DNA of 64,000 nt from Neoarius graeffei (Eukaryota > Chordata > Actinopteri > Siluriformes > Ariidae), in NCBI RefSeq assembly GCF_027579695.1, contig NC_083589.1:38851835-38915834 (forward strand), in the 5' to 3' direction. Below the pieces are notes generated by a model. The model had not been told where the DNA came from. It made no database searches and was given only the letters and a program-made list of their open reading frames with translations. The position numbers and the translations under genes are program-made. This document shows positions 1 to 11,005 of the stretch, one piece after another; positions within the stretch are counted from its first letter, which is position 1; every line of letters starts with the position of its first letter.

Positions 1-41
1 TTATTTTTGCCACATCACCCAAATTCTAAAAAAAGACCAAC

Positions 42-174
42 CTTTCCAGTAGATTTCACTCCTTTCCAGATGCAGAAGTAGCAGAGGATCCAGGCCACAA
101 GCAGACACAAGGCCAGATCCCAATTCAGGGAGCCCATATGGTTGATACCCGAGGAGAGTCGCAACACCCTTCTC
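42..174 (-). CDS. slc6a13: slc6a13-like exon 6: TM4
   Basis: 133-nt exon (1+44x3) with AACAG acceptor and GTTGGT donor. Encodes [20 protein letters not shown] then [20 protein letters not shown] and STGK, the conserved TM4 block. Later exons lie beyond the left edge. Confidence 0.92.
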
Positions 175-3100
175 CTGTTTCCATGCACCAAATAGACATT
201 ATTTCACTTAGACCGCATCCCTGTTATACCCAGATATACAGTCAAATACAAAAGGTTTGCAAACCCTTAGTACAAAATGAAGACAGTTTTATACTAGCAG
301 GATATTTAATGAGTTTGGCTTCACAGATGTTCCTTCATCACAAGTTGTGTATGTGAAGGTATTAATAGTGGGAAAACAATTATGAATGAATATTCTTTGA
401 TAATTTGTATGCCCACTGCCTGTGACTTCTCTCGGGTTCTCCTGCCATCTTTTCAGTCCCTTCATTCACAACATTACATTACATGCATTTAGCAGACGCT
501 CTTATCCAGAGCAACGTACAACGAACACACACACACCCAGCACCTGGGGAGCAGTTGGGGGTTAGGTGCCTTGCTCAAGGGCACTTCAGCCATGGATTTT
601 CCTGCTGGTCCAAGGAATCAAACCAACAACCCATTGGGCCCCAAGGCTCCTTCTCTAACTTTTAAGTCATGGCTACCCATTCAACCCATTTTTTCCTGAA
701 ATATCAGATCAAACTTGCTTGAACAATTTATCCCCTTCTACTTACCATATCTGTTATAATACTGTCTTCTTCAGACCAGGTTTCAAAAACAAGATTTTAT
801 TTTGGATTCCTTTCTCGTTGCAGGATGTATCCCATTTCATTTGTTCATTTCTTGAAATTCGATCATGTAGTGGTAAATTTGAACATGCAGGGGCAGCATG
901 GTGGTGCAACGGTGAGTGTTGCTGCCTCACAGCTTCAGGATCTCTTCCTGAACTGCCTGGAATATCACATGTTCTTCTACGTGTGTGTGTGTGGGGGGGC
1001 TGTTTTCTCTGGCTTCTCAGGTTTCATCCCACCTCCTAAAATCATGCTTGTACTGTACTCTGCTCTACCCTAAATTTCCCTGAGGGATGAATGAGTGTGC
1101 GAATGTGTATGTGCACGGTGCCCTGTGATAGAGTCATGTAACATCCATGGCATATTCTTGGCCTACTCCCAATGACGCTAACCAGGTTAAAGCACTTACT
1201 ATTGATGAATGAATGAATGAATTACTTAAAGCTAGGGTAGGTAATTTTGGAGAAACCAGCTTAAGTAAGCTAGATTTTGAAGATATCCAACTGAAAAAGT
1301 CCACCCCTTCCCTTCAGCCCTCCCTCCAAAGCTACTCTTCCAAAACACATGAACGCACACTGCCTGACTACTGCTGGAGAACGAGTCCATGAGAGAGAGC
1401 ATTGGGGGAGCATAGTGTGTCGTTGTCATATCCAACTACCTCGTGTCTAATTCATATGTCAGAAAACACCTAGCATTATCATAATGAATGTAAACAACGA
1501 ACATGGCTATTGTTCGTACTCACAGATGTCGACTAGCTCGCTAGCTTTAGCAATAAGTCTGCCTAGCCTTGTGGAAGACTCTGGTCACATGCTATGAGTG
1601 CACAGGCAAAGTGCGCATAGGAACATAAAAATTATGTTCCCTAGCATTAATGTAACACAAGTAATTTTCCTTTCTTTCACTCAAACTACAGGATGCAAAC
1701 TTTTATAGTTGACTGTAAAAGTAACTACACCTCACATTCTGTAATCCAAACCTCACACGAAGTTGCAATAGAAAAAAACACATTATCTGCTTATTTTCTA
1801 AAGTCTTAATAGAGAACATGATATATATTTTTTTGCAGAAAACAAAAGCAACTAGTCCACCTTTTTGCACTTACTCCCAAAATTCAATGACAGGAGACGT
1901 AGCATTAGCAGGCACTGTGATGTTGACTGAATCATTCTTCTTATGGAATTCCACACAAGTATCTTTCAAAGAAAAAGAAAACACACACACACACAAGTAA
2001 TTACCCAGCATGCCATGCACTATAATTATCTATACTCGAAAGACTAATAAGTATGGCGGTTTTTATAGTCATGTTATATTTCTCACCGAGATTCCAAACA
2101 TTTTGACATGAGGACCATGGCAGCTCCCAGGAAAACGAGTAGTAGAAGTAAAAAATGGCCCACGCCAGAACAATAATGTAGTAGAAATTCAATAAGGACA
2201 CAATGATCTGTGTGCCATAACCTAGACCTGTGTAGAACATTGTGAGAGAGGAAATAATCAGGAAAGATAAAATGGACATTTGACTCCATAGGGGAGAACA
2301 AGATGGAAGAAATTACTTCAATCTTTGTCTGATACTCTTCTTTATAAAACAGAATAGACAAATGTTTTACCCTCAAAGAGAGGACTGATCTTTCTCCAGC
2401 AAGTGATGCCTCCTTCACTAGTGTACTGGCCTAAAGCTGTCTCCAAGGTGAACAAGGGGATCCCACAAGTGAACAGGAAAATCATATATGGGATGAGAAA
2501 GGCACCTGCAAATTTCATGGAGGAACACGACATATTTGTACTGTACAGCAAAACAAGCAGCAGATGGAACAAACAATAGGGTCGAATTGAAGCTACGTTC
2601 GTAACTCTAAATACACTCACTGGACACTTTATTAGGAATACCTGCATACTTAACAGTTATTCTACGAAATCGAATCGTATGAGTTGACAGCCGACGAGGC
2701 ACGTAGCGCTGAGTTAGCTTTAAAGTGCTGATGACACGTTTTTGACATCTTTGGCGATGTTTTATAACATAAAAAGTAATTCACGATGATCCATATATTA
2801 ATTCACGAAGGCGCCTATTTTACAAGTTATGATGATAAACGGGGCTATTTGGGCAAATTTGACGGGGCTGCAGCACCCAGGAGACGAAGGAGGAGGAGGA
2901 GCTATATGACGTCAGCGAAAGAACCTTTCTCCTAACTTACCAGTTTGTTGTTGATGCGACAGGTGTTCAGTTTATCATTATTAGTATTTTTATTAGACAT
3001 TATTATACATTATTATATATATATTTATTATGCCTTCGTGTTGTGTTGCCGGCTTTTGCTCCAAAACCCACAAGGATGGGGTAAGTTTATTCAAGTTTCC

Positions 3101-6100
3101 CAGAGATCCCGAGCTGCATGCGAAGTGGGTGAAGCAAGTCAGGCGCACTCGTGACAAGTGGGAGCCCTCACCAACATCCGTCCTGTGCTCTGAACATTTC
3201 GATTTGGATTGTTTTGACACCCTTCCCAGCTTAAAAGAATCTCTTGGGTGTTCAGTTCAGCACAAACGTGTGCTGCTACCATCAGCAGTGCCTACACAGT
3301 GTTGCCAGATTGGGAGGTTTCCCGCCCAGTTGGGCGGTTTCAAGTGCATTTTGGTGGGTTTTGAACATATTTTGGGCTGGAAAACGTCAGCAGTATCTGT
3401 TGCCAGATACTGCTGAAGTTTTCCAGCCCAAAATATGTTCAAAACCCACCAAAATGAACTTGAAACTGCCCAACTGGGCGGGAAACCTCCCAATCTGGCA
3501 ACACTGCCAGTATTCCGGAGGGGGTCTACTAGTAGCTATGCCGGATCCAAAGACAGTCCTCCTGTCAGAACATGTGTTGTGAAACGACATAAGATAAAGG
3601 TACGTAGAGCTATAGATTCTACATGATAATCATAAATGTAATCATAAAGTCAGCATGATATCAGTCATGTATTTGCTTGTGAAAGCTTGCGGCTTTCATG
3701 TAACTGCCGCCTAGCAACGAGAGGCAAAGGGTAAAGAGGGTAGACTATCATAGATTCTATTCGGAAGAGATCAACACAATTCTAGACTCCCAGAAGAGGA
3801 AGAGCTAGCACTAGAGAGTTCACCGGCGTTTTCATGCGCCATTTCCATTGAGTAGAACCAGAGTAGAACAGCCAGTGAACCGCAGCGTGTTCTTCCGCTG
3901 ACGTCACAACATGGCCGCGAGCCACGGACCCAGTTTTCTTGCGCTGTGCAATTAAAAGTTGGATATTTGCGTAACAACAGCTTCTTTTCACGTAATTATA
4001 ACAGAAATCTAACATGTTTGCCATGTTGTATAGTTTATTTAAGAAATTGCATAGAGTCATGTTCGTGTCATCAGCTCTTTAAGCCATGTACGATGATATT
4101 GAGTGGAATAACTGTTTTATCCTATTCACATTCACTGGATTTTGAGAAACAGAGCATTTTTATTTTTTGCAAATTCAACAAATAAAAACTTTATACAAAA
4201 CGTCTGACAAAATCATTTCTGCTTAGGCAGACTTCTTAAAAACCTATCGATGGCTGCATGAATCGACTTTAGTGTTGTTATTTTGTAGAAAGTGCCGTCT
4301 TGCGGTCGTGCTGAGGTATAGAACAGCTTTAGACATTTATTCTTCCTTGGACATTTAGCCAGGTTCCCAACTTGAAAAAGGGCTTTAAATAAGAAGGTGT
4401 AGGCATTTTTGAGGAAAAGTAATTCAAGTGTTGTTTCTATATGATTTTTGGGTGCTGAATCCATTTCTGCCATATAACATTCTCTAAAAGTTACGGTTTA
4501 GCCGTAAACGACAAAACAAACATGGCCGCCGGTGTATTTCGTGTTTGCGCAATAACTTTGGAATGGATGGATTTGCACCAAATCTTGTGTGCTAATACTC
4601 TGTAATAGATACATGAACTGACAAAATTTTGGAGACCAACTCTTTCAAGATGGCCGACTTTCAAGATGGCCGACTTTTTGTTTGCGCAATAACTTTGGAA
4701 CGGGTTGACGGATTTGCACCAAATCTTGTGTGTTAACACTCTATAATAGGTACATTAACTGATTAAATTTTCGAGGCCAACCCTATCAAGATGGCCGACT
4801 GTCAATATGGCCGATTTTTTGCTTGTGCGATAACTTTTAAACGGGTGGACGGATTTGCACCAAATTGATAAGTACATGAACTGAGACTCAAATGGTCAAG
4901 ATGGCAGTAGCTTTATGTACTACCCTGAGTTTTTTTTTTTTTTGCGGGGGGCAAAAAAACAACAAAAAAAGCAAAAATTAAAAAATAAATAAAAATAAAA
5001 TAAACATGGCTGGCAAAACTTTATAATGCATTTACTGTAGTTTAACCATTGCTCAATAAAGCTAAACTATACATCCACAGGTTTCAAACATGTTGATAAT
5101 GAAAACCTATATCCATGAAAACTATGTGCATGACAAGAACAGTAATATTATAAACGTGAACATTTGAACGTAAACATAGCCTATTGGCCTATTCAATCTA
5201 ATCCAGCCCTTGGATAATTTTCAACAATAAACAAAAAGAAGACACTGTAGTGTCACCTACTGACATAACAAAAGCTATTGATTCATGCAAGTACTGTTTG
5301 ACATTCTGCATTTGCAAGATGCAGTACCTGGGTTAGGCTTGCATCCACATCGGCCTGTCTTGCATCCCGTGGAGCAGGCACAGGAGATGAACTCCTCACA
5401 AACCTCTGGAACTGGTGGCAGTGACATGAGCTGAGGAACAAGCAAGTTTTCCTCCATTTTCCACCCCATGGTCTCAGGGGGTGGGAGAACTGGCTTCTGC
5501 AAGTTAGCTTGGTTCCAGACTAAAGCTTGAAAGTGAGAGCACTGAATATGGAAGTACAATGCATCTCTAGTTGGTGGCAGCCTTTCTATTGTCATGCCCC
5601 TTACAAGCATGGTTGCTCTGACATCATTGATGTGGTCAGCATCCATTGCACCATACAGTTTGCAGACAAACTGTTCTGCATTCTGAATGGTGTGTTCACT
5701 AAGCTCTGGACCTTCACCAAGTCCCTTTAAGAGATGATGGTGCTGCACAAACACATCCCAACATGACTTTTTTGTGTGCCCTGCAATGTATGAAGTTGAA
5801 TCACTTCCAGTCAGTGCATGGAAAGCTGGAAGCAGCTTCAGAACCTGTGGTTCCATCTTCAATTGTTTCACAATAGCGTGAATTGGGAAGTATTTTCTTT
5901 CCTTTGATGTACCTGCTTTCATCCAGAGCTTTTTGCATGGCATCATGTGGAAGTGGGCAATCAGTAGGATCAAGATGTCAGTGTCTCTTGCTGAAACAAC
6001 AATGGTTGATGCCTTGCTTGTTATGCAATGGAGAACAATTCTGGTGTCTGCTTCCTCATGCTTAGGCCAAGTTTACATTAGACCGTATCTGTCTCGTTTT

Positions 6101-9100
6101 CTTCGCGGATGCACTGTCCGTTTACATTAAAATGCCTGGAAACGCCGGGAAACGGGAATCCACCAGGGTCCACGTATTCAATCCAGATCGTCTCTGGTCC
6201 GGTGCTGTGTAAACATTGAGAATACGCGGATACGCTGTGCTGAGCTCTAGCTGGCGTCGTCATTGGACAATGTCACTGTGACATCCACCTTCCTGATTCG
6301 CTGGCGTTGGTCATGTGACGCGACTGCTGAAAAACGGCGCGGACTTCCGCCTTGTATCACCTTTCATTAAAGAGTATAAAAGTATGAAAATACTGCAAAT
6401 ACGGATGCAAATACTGCCCATTGTGTAGTTATGATTGTCTTTAGGCTTGCCATCCTTCCACTTGCAAGTGGTAAGTGACGCGCATGCCCGATATGCACTG
6501 AGATCACACACACAGCGGCTCAGTCCCGAATCACTGCTCGTGCGCAGGGCCGGAGTGTGCACCCTCCAGAGGGCACTCGCTGTTCAGGGCGGAGTGATTT
6601 GGAGCGCAGGATGCCTGCGGAGCCGAGCGTATCCGTGTATTGGCGTTGCTGTGTGCACGCGAATCGTGTATTGGCGTTGCTGTGTGCATGCTAATCGTTT
6701 TAAAAACGTTAATCTGATGATCCGCTGATACGGTCTAATGTAAACACCACCATAGCTTCCATGCAGTTGGTGTTCAGTGTTGCATTGGACGCTTCGACAC
6801 CCTCTTCATCACTAAAGCCACCTGCTGTCACTATGGTTTTGTTGACTGTCAATTAATGAATGTCAATTAAGCTCACTGATTCAGATGTGGTCCAAACAAT
6901 AATGGCTTGAAATTTGCACATAAATTGCATATAAAGCTCACATTTTCGACAGTGCATACTTTAGGACATATTTACTTATTCAGCTTTTTGTTTGGGCATA
7001 TTATGTTTGCCTAAAACATCAATCTGAACATGTGCTTACAAAAAAATCGACAGCCCATAAAATTTACTTCAAGGGCTCAAAAAACAATTTTCATGAATAA
7101 TGTTTGATTGGAATGACATTAAGACACAAGATGTCCTGGGGATGGTCAGTTTTGCAAGCATATACTCAAAAAATGCCATTTAACAGAAGTCCATTGATCG
7201 CAAGGAAATTTATTTGTTTAATTCGTCCCACTTTTAAATTGATCAGGCTCACCCCAATTTAATATTTCTTAATTTAATCATGAAAAAAACAATGTTCAAA
7301 TTTAACAAAACATAGGACATGTTTATGGTTTGTATCAACAAAATTATACACTAGTTTTTAAGTTTCACTTGATCTTCATCAGGTTTGGATTAGGCGCCTA
7401 ATATTCCAGTATGTCAGGCCTCATTTGCATATGTAAACATGACATTTCAGACAACTTGTAATACAAAAAGTGTTTGTACTAATGTAAACAAGAAACTGAT
7501 AAAGTTTTATGGTGATATATAAAAGTTTAAAATTTTAGCCTATCTGCCATTAATTTCCAGCCTGGGAAGACGACATCTATTTTTAACCAAGAATTACAAA
7601 AAACTGGGGACCTGATTTCAATGTTATATGGTGGATTTGTATTTAGAAGACATTGAATTTTCTAAAAATGCTGTATAACAACTTTTCCCCAAAAATGCCT
7701 ACAGGGTTACAGAATTCTGAATATCCGGACCTGGCTAATTTCAGTGATGTAATTTTCAAACCTTTTTGAACTTTTGAACCAGTCAAAAAATTCAACAAAT
7801 CTTAATGCTTCAAGATGAAGAATGTAAATAAACCGGCGAAATGACGAGCAATTTGTGAAAAATGCTATCATATAAAAGATATGTTCTTACCATCAAATAC
7901 GTTCATTCCATATTTTGTTGCTTTTTTCTATGTTTTGGGGTTTTGTTTTCAAGTAGAGTTTTTATTTCGTCCTCGGTTGGTTCAGTAACACTACTCATGG
8001 TAGTGTAGCCAATCAGAGCGCGCGATTGCTCATATCCAGTGAATGTGGATAGAATAAATGCAATTATCCTAATCAGCCAATAATATGAAAGCAGCACGAT
8101 GCACAATATCCTGCAGAAGAAAAGATTCAGTTTCAGCATCGCATCAAAGAGAATGGAGGAAAACATGATCTCAGTGACTTTGATCATGGAATGGTTGTTT
8201 GTGTCAGATCAGACAAGCATCTCAGAATGTAACCCAAACTTAAAGGCAGATGGCCTACAGCAGCAGAACAAAACATCATTTTCCAGTTCGATTAGCCAAG
8301 AACAGGAATCTAAGACTACTGCAGGCACAGACTCACCAACTGAAGAATCGGAAGAGACCGATCTTGTATAATAGGTGGTGAGCATATATTTAGTAGCTGA
8401 AATGACAGGGAAAGTGGTTGTTTTAAGGGGGTTGGATTTCAAAGACCCCCCCAAAACAGTCACATCTGACAGCTGCCTGAAGGAAACAGAGTTGGGATTC
8501 CAAACAACTGCTGTCACTCTGACCTTTGAACTGTAACCTTTAAGATCTCCTCAATGCTAACACAACCTTCAAACCTGTTATAGATTTTTTGATATAGTCG
8601 TGCAGAATGAGAAGTCTTTGGCAACCTGAGAGAACCTACAGGTCCAAGATGAAACATCTCATTTACAGTTTAGCAGTCAATCTCTGGCTTCTGAGAAAAC
8701 AAACAAACACCCTCACCTCCTCCATTCTTGTAGCACAAGTACGGGAATCGCCACATGTTGCCTAGACCAATGATAGAACCAGCTACAGATAGCACAAATT
8801 CCAGTTTGTTGCTCCATTGTCCTCTTTCTTGGATCTTCTGCTCGTCTTCTTCATACCTGATCGCATTAGCCTGGCTTGTGTTGGCTGTATCTTTTAAGCA
8901 TTTGAAATTGGTAAGACATGTTACTGAACATCTCATTCAAAGAGGCAAAAAGTAAAATCAGTCATAAAAAGCAGAGATTCAGTGATAATAATGAAAATAT
9001 TATATTTCTCTGGTCTCTGATTTGGCAGGTGCCTTTACAATAAAAAAAGTTCACTCAAACATGCAATGCGTCTCATTTTGTGTGTCAAAGGTTCATCATA

Positions 9101-9261
9101 AGAATGAATTTAAAACCTTTAGAATCATATCATGCTGTGATTCCTTCTGAAGAGAAATGATTACATCCACATCTTTACAAATAATTTCGCCACAACCACC
9201 GTCATATGTTCCTATACAAATAGAAGCTTAGATTTGTGCAGCTCTACAACTTACCCTTCAT
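42..9261 (-). CDS. slc6a13: SLC6 family Na+/Cl- dependent transporter, slc6a13 (GAT2)-like, 5' part
   Basis: Plasma-membrane symporter of the GABA/taurine/betaine branch of SLC6. Six coding exons are supported (9255-9261, 8717-8923, 2371-2505, 2087-2227, 1875-1962, 42-174). Their phases join without a break into 237 codons, and the gene continues off the left edge. Visible are the TM1 substrate/ion signature [18 protein letters not shown], the TM2 block [15 protein letters not shown]3 with [15 protein letters not shown], an extracellular loop with two N-glycosylation sequons (NIT, NAT), and the conserved EFWERRVL before TM4. The loop ending [15 protein letters not shown] resembles SLC6A13 more than SLC6A12 or SLC6A6. 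Position downstream of kdm5a on the same strand agrees with vertebrate synteny. SLC6A12 is the main alternative. The start codon is the weakest part. Confidence 0.85.
471..655 (+). repeat. Dispersed fish repeat (TTAGCAGACGC type)
   Basis: Starts in a run of ACATT units followed by the motif TTTAGCAGACGCTCTTATCC and, about 90 bp on, GGTGCCTTGCTCAAGGGCAC. This pairing is widespread in teleost genomes as SINE-tail or DNA-element sequence. Family not assigned. Confidence 0.45.
888..1222 (+). repeat. tRNA-headed SINE-like copy with (TGAA)n tail
   Basis: The head GGGGCAGCATGGTGGTGCAA resembles the head of the common SINE in this window. The copy ends in TGAATGAATGAATGAATT. The middle is diverged and a G-rich run interrupts it. 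Confidence 0.5.
1875..1962 (-). CDS. slc6a13: slc6a13-like exon 5: glycosylated extracellular loop 2
   Basis: 88-nt exon (2+28x3+2), acceptor TTTGAAAG and donor GTAAGT. Encodes [20 protein letters not shown] then ATSPVIEFW. It holds the second loop cysteine and the NIT and NAT N-glycosylation sequons. Found by reading the minus strand; too short to stand out as an open frame. Confidence 0.9.
2087..2227 (-). CDS. slc6a13: slc6a13-like exon 4: TM3
   Basis: 141-nt exon (2+46x3+1) with CTACACAG acceptor and GTGAGA donor. Encodes [20 protein letters not shown] and [14 protein letters not shown], which is TM3 and the start of the large extracellular loop with the first conserved cysteine. Confidence 0.92.
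2371..2505 (-). CDS. slc6a13: slc6a13-like exon 3: TM2
   Basis: 135-nt exon between TTTGCAG acceptor and GTAAAA donor. Encodes [16 protein letters not shown] and the hallmark [13 protein letters not shown], then [11 protein letters not shown]. This is the second SLC6 transmembrane segment and first intracellular loop. Confidence 0.92.
2907..2914. promoter_or_regulatory. CRE-like palindrome TGACGTCA in left end of TTAA element
   Basis: Lies 123 bp upstream of the THAP ATG. It is followed by GCGAAAGAAC, which is mirrored at the right end (3899-3906, minus-strand reading GCGGAAGAAC). TGACGTCA is the full CREB/ATF consensus. Confidence 0.45.
3030..3597 (+). pseudogene. THAP zinc-finger gene fragment of a TTAA element, split by a hairpin
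   Basis: Begins [17 protein letters not shown] and contains [10 protein letters not shown], matching the C2CH pattern of THAP DNA-binding domains. The typical terminal AVPTxF is interrupted: the frame reads AVPT at 3297, then resumes VFRRGST after about 3510. Removing the palindromic insert restores AVPTVF. In transposons such a domain binds the terminal repeats. The rest of the transposase is missing. Confidence 0.7.
3298..3508. repeat. Near-perfect 210-bp palindrome (fold-back element)
   Basis: Left arm from CAGTGTTGCCAGATTGGG and right arm to CCAATCTGGCAACACTG are reverse complements over about 100 bp each, meeting near 3403. It sits inside the THAP reading frame, so it arrived later than the host element. 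A shorter relative with the same tips is at 63461-63552. Confidence 0.85.
3899..3906. promoter_or_regulatory. CRE-like palindrome TGACGTCA in right end of TTAA element
   Basis: Counterpart of 2907-2914, upstream (on the minus strand) of the leftward ORF start at 3854. The flanking bases are also conserved between the two ends. Confidence 0.45.
4544..4940 (+). repeat. Tandem repeat, about 138-bp unit, three units
   Basis: Units begin at about 4544, 4681 and 4821. Each starts with a variant of TTTGCGCAATAACTTTGGAA, then GGATTTGCACCAAATCTTGT, and ends with repeats of CAAGATGGCCGACTTT. The third unit is truncated and more diverged. Confidence 0.75.
5275..6870 (-). pseudogene. Repetitive-element ORF with HEEADTR / [10 protein letters not shown] motifs and Cys-rich tail, interrupted
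   Basis: Reading from right: [17 protein letters not shown] (about 6840) is cut at 6751 by a MITE. It resumes at 6064 with [12 protein letters not shown] and [17 protein letters not shown], and later [15 protein letters not shown]. It ends at 5275 in a cysteine-rich tail ([29 protein letters not shown]). I recognise these motifs from uncharacterised multicopy ORFs in fish and invertebrate genomes, but know no assigned function. The cysteine spacing resembles CXC-type zinc modules. Lies within an slc6a13 intron. Confidence 0.6.
6065..6751 (+). mobile_element. Harbinger-type MITE, copy 1
   Basis: 687 bp with inverted ends GGCCAAGTTTACATTAGACC and GGTGGTGTTTACATTAGACC, flanked by TTA and ATA, consistent with a 3-bp TWA target. 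Non-coding. It interrupts the HEEADTR-type ORF. Two relatives lie at 13212 and 17580. Confidence 0.75.
6871..8001. other. AT-rich intronic stretch, nothing recognised
   Basis: No long open frame, terminal repeats or recognisable repeat family. Part of the large slc6a13-like intron. Confidence 0.5.
8005..8085 (-). repeat. Fragment of the ATCCACATTCACTGGAT repeat
   Basis: Reads AGCCAATCAGAGCG, then GATTGCTCATATCCAGTGAA and TGTGGATAGAAT. This is the terminal segment also found at 40779 and 59953. Confidence 0.6.
8717..8923 (-). CDS. slc6a13: slc6a13-like exon 2: N-terminus and TM1
   Basis: Encodes the cytoplasmic N-terminus and TM1 through CYKNGGG, ending on GGAG|GTGAGG. The exon is 207 nt (2+68x3+1), compatible with both neighbours. 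The unwound TM1 segment [13 protein letters not shown] is the SLC6 sodium/substrate site. The upstream acceptor is inferred, so the right boundary is less certain than the left. Confidence 0.8.
9255..9261 (-). CDS. slc6a13: slc6a13-like exon 1 coding tip (start codon)
   Basis: Proposed start ATG-AAG-G at 9261, with G at -3, followed directly by a strong GTAAGT donor. Its one-base overhang fits the phase of the acceptor TTCAG at 8924-8928, giving an N-terminus beginning MKVTCLTN. The exon also carries 5' UTR to the right. The alternative is an in-frame ATG at 8936 read through from an upstream intron boundary, which has a poorer context. Confidence 0.4.
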
Positions 9262-10756
9262 TGCACCAAAGCACAAGTGCAGCAAGTTAAATTCGAGTGT
9301 CCAGTCCGGTTGTTACTATAGAAAGAAAAAGCGGGTGAAGGTTTGAGTGTGTAATCCAACCTCATCTGGTCTGCTACCTCCCACTAAAACACCACGACCA
9401 CCCCCTTACTCAGACACACATATATATACACACACACTCCGGATTGTTTTTATGACCCTACACTAATGACTACAAGGGCACACAGCATGCAGAATGGCCA
9501 TTGAATACAAAACATATTTGTAATAATGAAGTATTTAAAAGATCCAAAAAATGTTCATACTTTCAGAAAATTTTTAATTATGCACTCTCAAGCTCCTGCA
9601 GGCTTTCAATGTAAGCCTCACGGATGAGGATTTAACATAAAATTGAGCTACTATTTGCACATTCTGATCCAAGTCCACTTATTCAAGATCAGTGACCTTA
9701 TTCCAACCCTTTTCAACCTGCACATACGCCGTTTACATTGATATAAATGCTTATTAATGTAATAAGCATGTAATGATTCACCCAACCCATGATTCGATTC
9801 ATATTTTCGAAAAAATATTGAAATTAATAAAAAATGCAACATTTATTTACCTATTCTCAGGGGCGTAGCCATCATTTTAGAAGTGGGGGGGGACAAATTG
9901 TTCAGAGGTCTATTGAGTGATTTATCATCCTCTCGCATTCAATTGCACCTCTCCTTAGCAGCTAAAGAACCACATAACCACAAACAGCACAGCACCAGGG
10001 AACCGACTTTAGTTCTTTAAAATGATAGACTATCAAAATCTAAAGTCAAAATCTAAAGCTGCCAAACTCTGGTTGAGTTGACATAGAATGACCCTGGAGC
10101 ATCTACAGCCAGATAATTAAGTGCCAAATGACAACACTGAACACCAAAAGTTCTGTAAAACACCATTCCTGTTTAAAATGATCAGCACCAAAATTGAGTG
10201 GAAGTGACAAGGTAACAGGCTAACGAGCCACATAATTTATTTTAATGTCAAGAAGTGACAAGTGAAAGTGACACAACAATAAACATATCAACATTAAGAT
10301 CATATCAACATTAACATCAGATTAATCAATTAAGAAAAATGGTAGGACCTATGCCTGCTGCCCAATACAGTAGTCAAATAATATCTGCAAATAAATAAAA
10401 AACAAATAAACAAAAAGTCTCTTTGAAATTACATATAAACTACATCTTTAAACATCTGTGTCAGTATTTCACTTTTGAACTAAGGGGATCAAAGGCTACA
10501 GGCTCTCCTGATTAACTATATTACAAAATAATATCATCAGTTCTAGATTTCTTTTAGACCCAAGCAGAAACAATAATATAATCAAAATAAAATAACAGTT
10601 GTATTCAGTAAAAAGTAACCCAGTCTCTTTGTTGATGATCCTCTATAATATTACTCAAGTAAAAGTAAAATGTGTTTTGCAACAAAACAACTCTTAAGAG
10701 TACAATTTATCCAAAAAGTTACTCAAGTAAATGTAACGGAGTAAATGTAACTAGTT
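9262..10756. other. Upstream flank of the slc6a13-like gene
   Basis: No coding signal. Contains a short (CA)/(TA) run near 9415-9440. Promoter elements of the transporter presumably lie here, but no clear TATA box at a suitable distance was identified. Confidence 0.4.
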
Positions 10757-11005
10757 CAGAATCAGAAACACTTTTATTGCCAGGTGTGTGGACACACACG
10801 AGGAATTTGACTCCGGTTCACTTAGCTCTCATAGTACAAAACAGATAAAAAAGCGTATAAACAAACAAGCAAACAACAACAAAAATAGGTGCATAGTGCA
10901 AAGTAATCCAGGTAAGTCAATTATGGAATAGTTAAATAAATATAAAGTATACAGTGTGCACAGAATGATGGTGTTCAGATATTTTACAAGTGATATTACT
11001 GATAT

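Larger units (their letters stand above)
2724..4078 (+). mobile_element. TTAA-target DNA transposon (Kolobok-like) with THAP gene
   Basis: Flanked by TTAA on both sides, with 15-bp inverted ends AGTGCTGATGACACG and AGAGCTGATGACACG. The left end carries a rightward THAP gene from 3030. The right end carries a leftward ORF start ([23 protein letters not shown] at 3854) that hits a stop after 25 codons. Each subterminal region has a TGACGTCAGCG(G)AAGAAC block. TTAA targets plus a THAP domain fit the Kolobok superfamily. At 1,355 bp it is an internally deleted copy. Confidence 0.7.
2648..4200 (-). repeat. Inverted-repeat-rich MITE split by a TTAA element
   Basis: Two halves (about 2648-2723 and 4079-4200) are the reverse complement of the repeat at 49040-49262: a hairpin-like GGAATAACTG block, then ATTCACATTCACTGGAT and a TTTGCAAATTC segment. 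In the 49-kb copy the two halves are contiguous, with ATAA where this copy carries TTAA plus an insertion. That copy therefore serves as the unoccupied site. Confidence 0.65.

Noticed and set aside
138..356. 72-codon plus-strand frame at the left edge
   Set aside because: Overlaps the minus-strand TM4 exon of the SLC6 gene and has no features of its own.
1225..1640. Possible TTAA MITE starting AAAGCTAGGGTAGGTAATTT
   Set aside because: A left-end-like sequence follows TTAA, but no matching right end was found.
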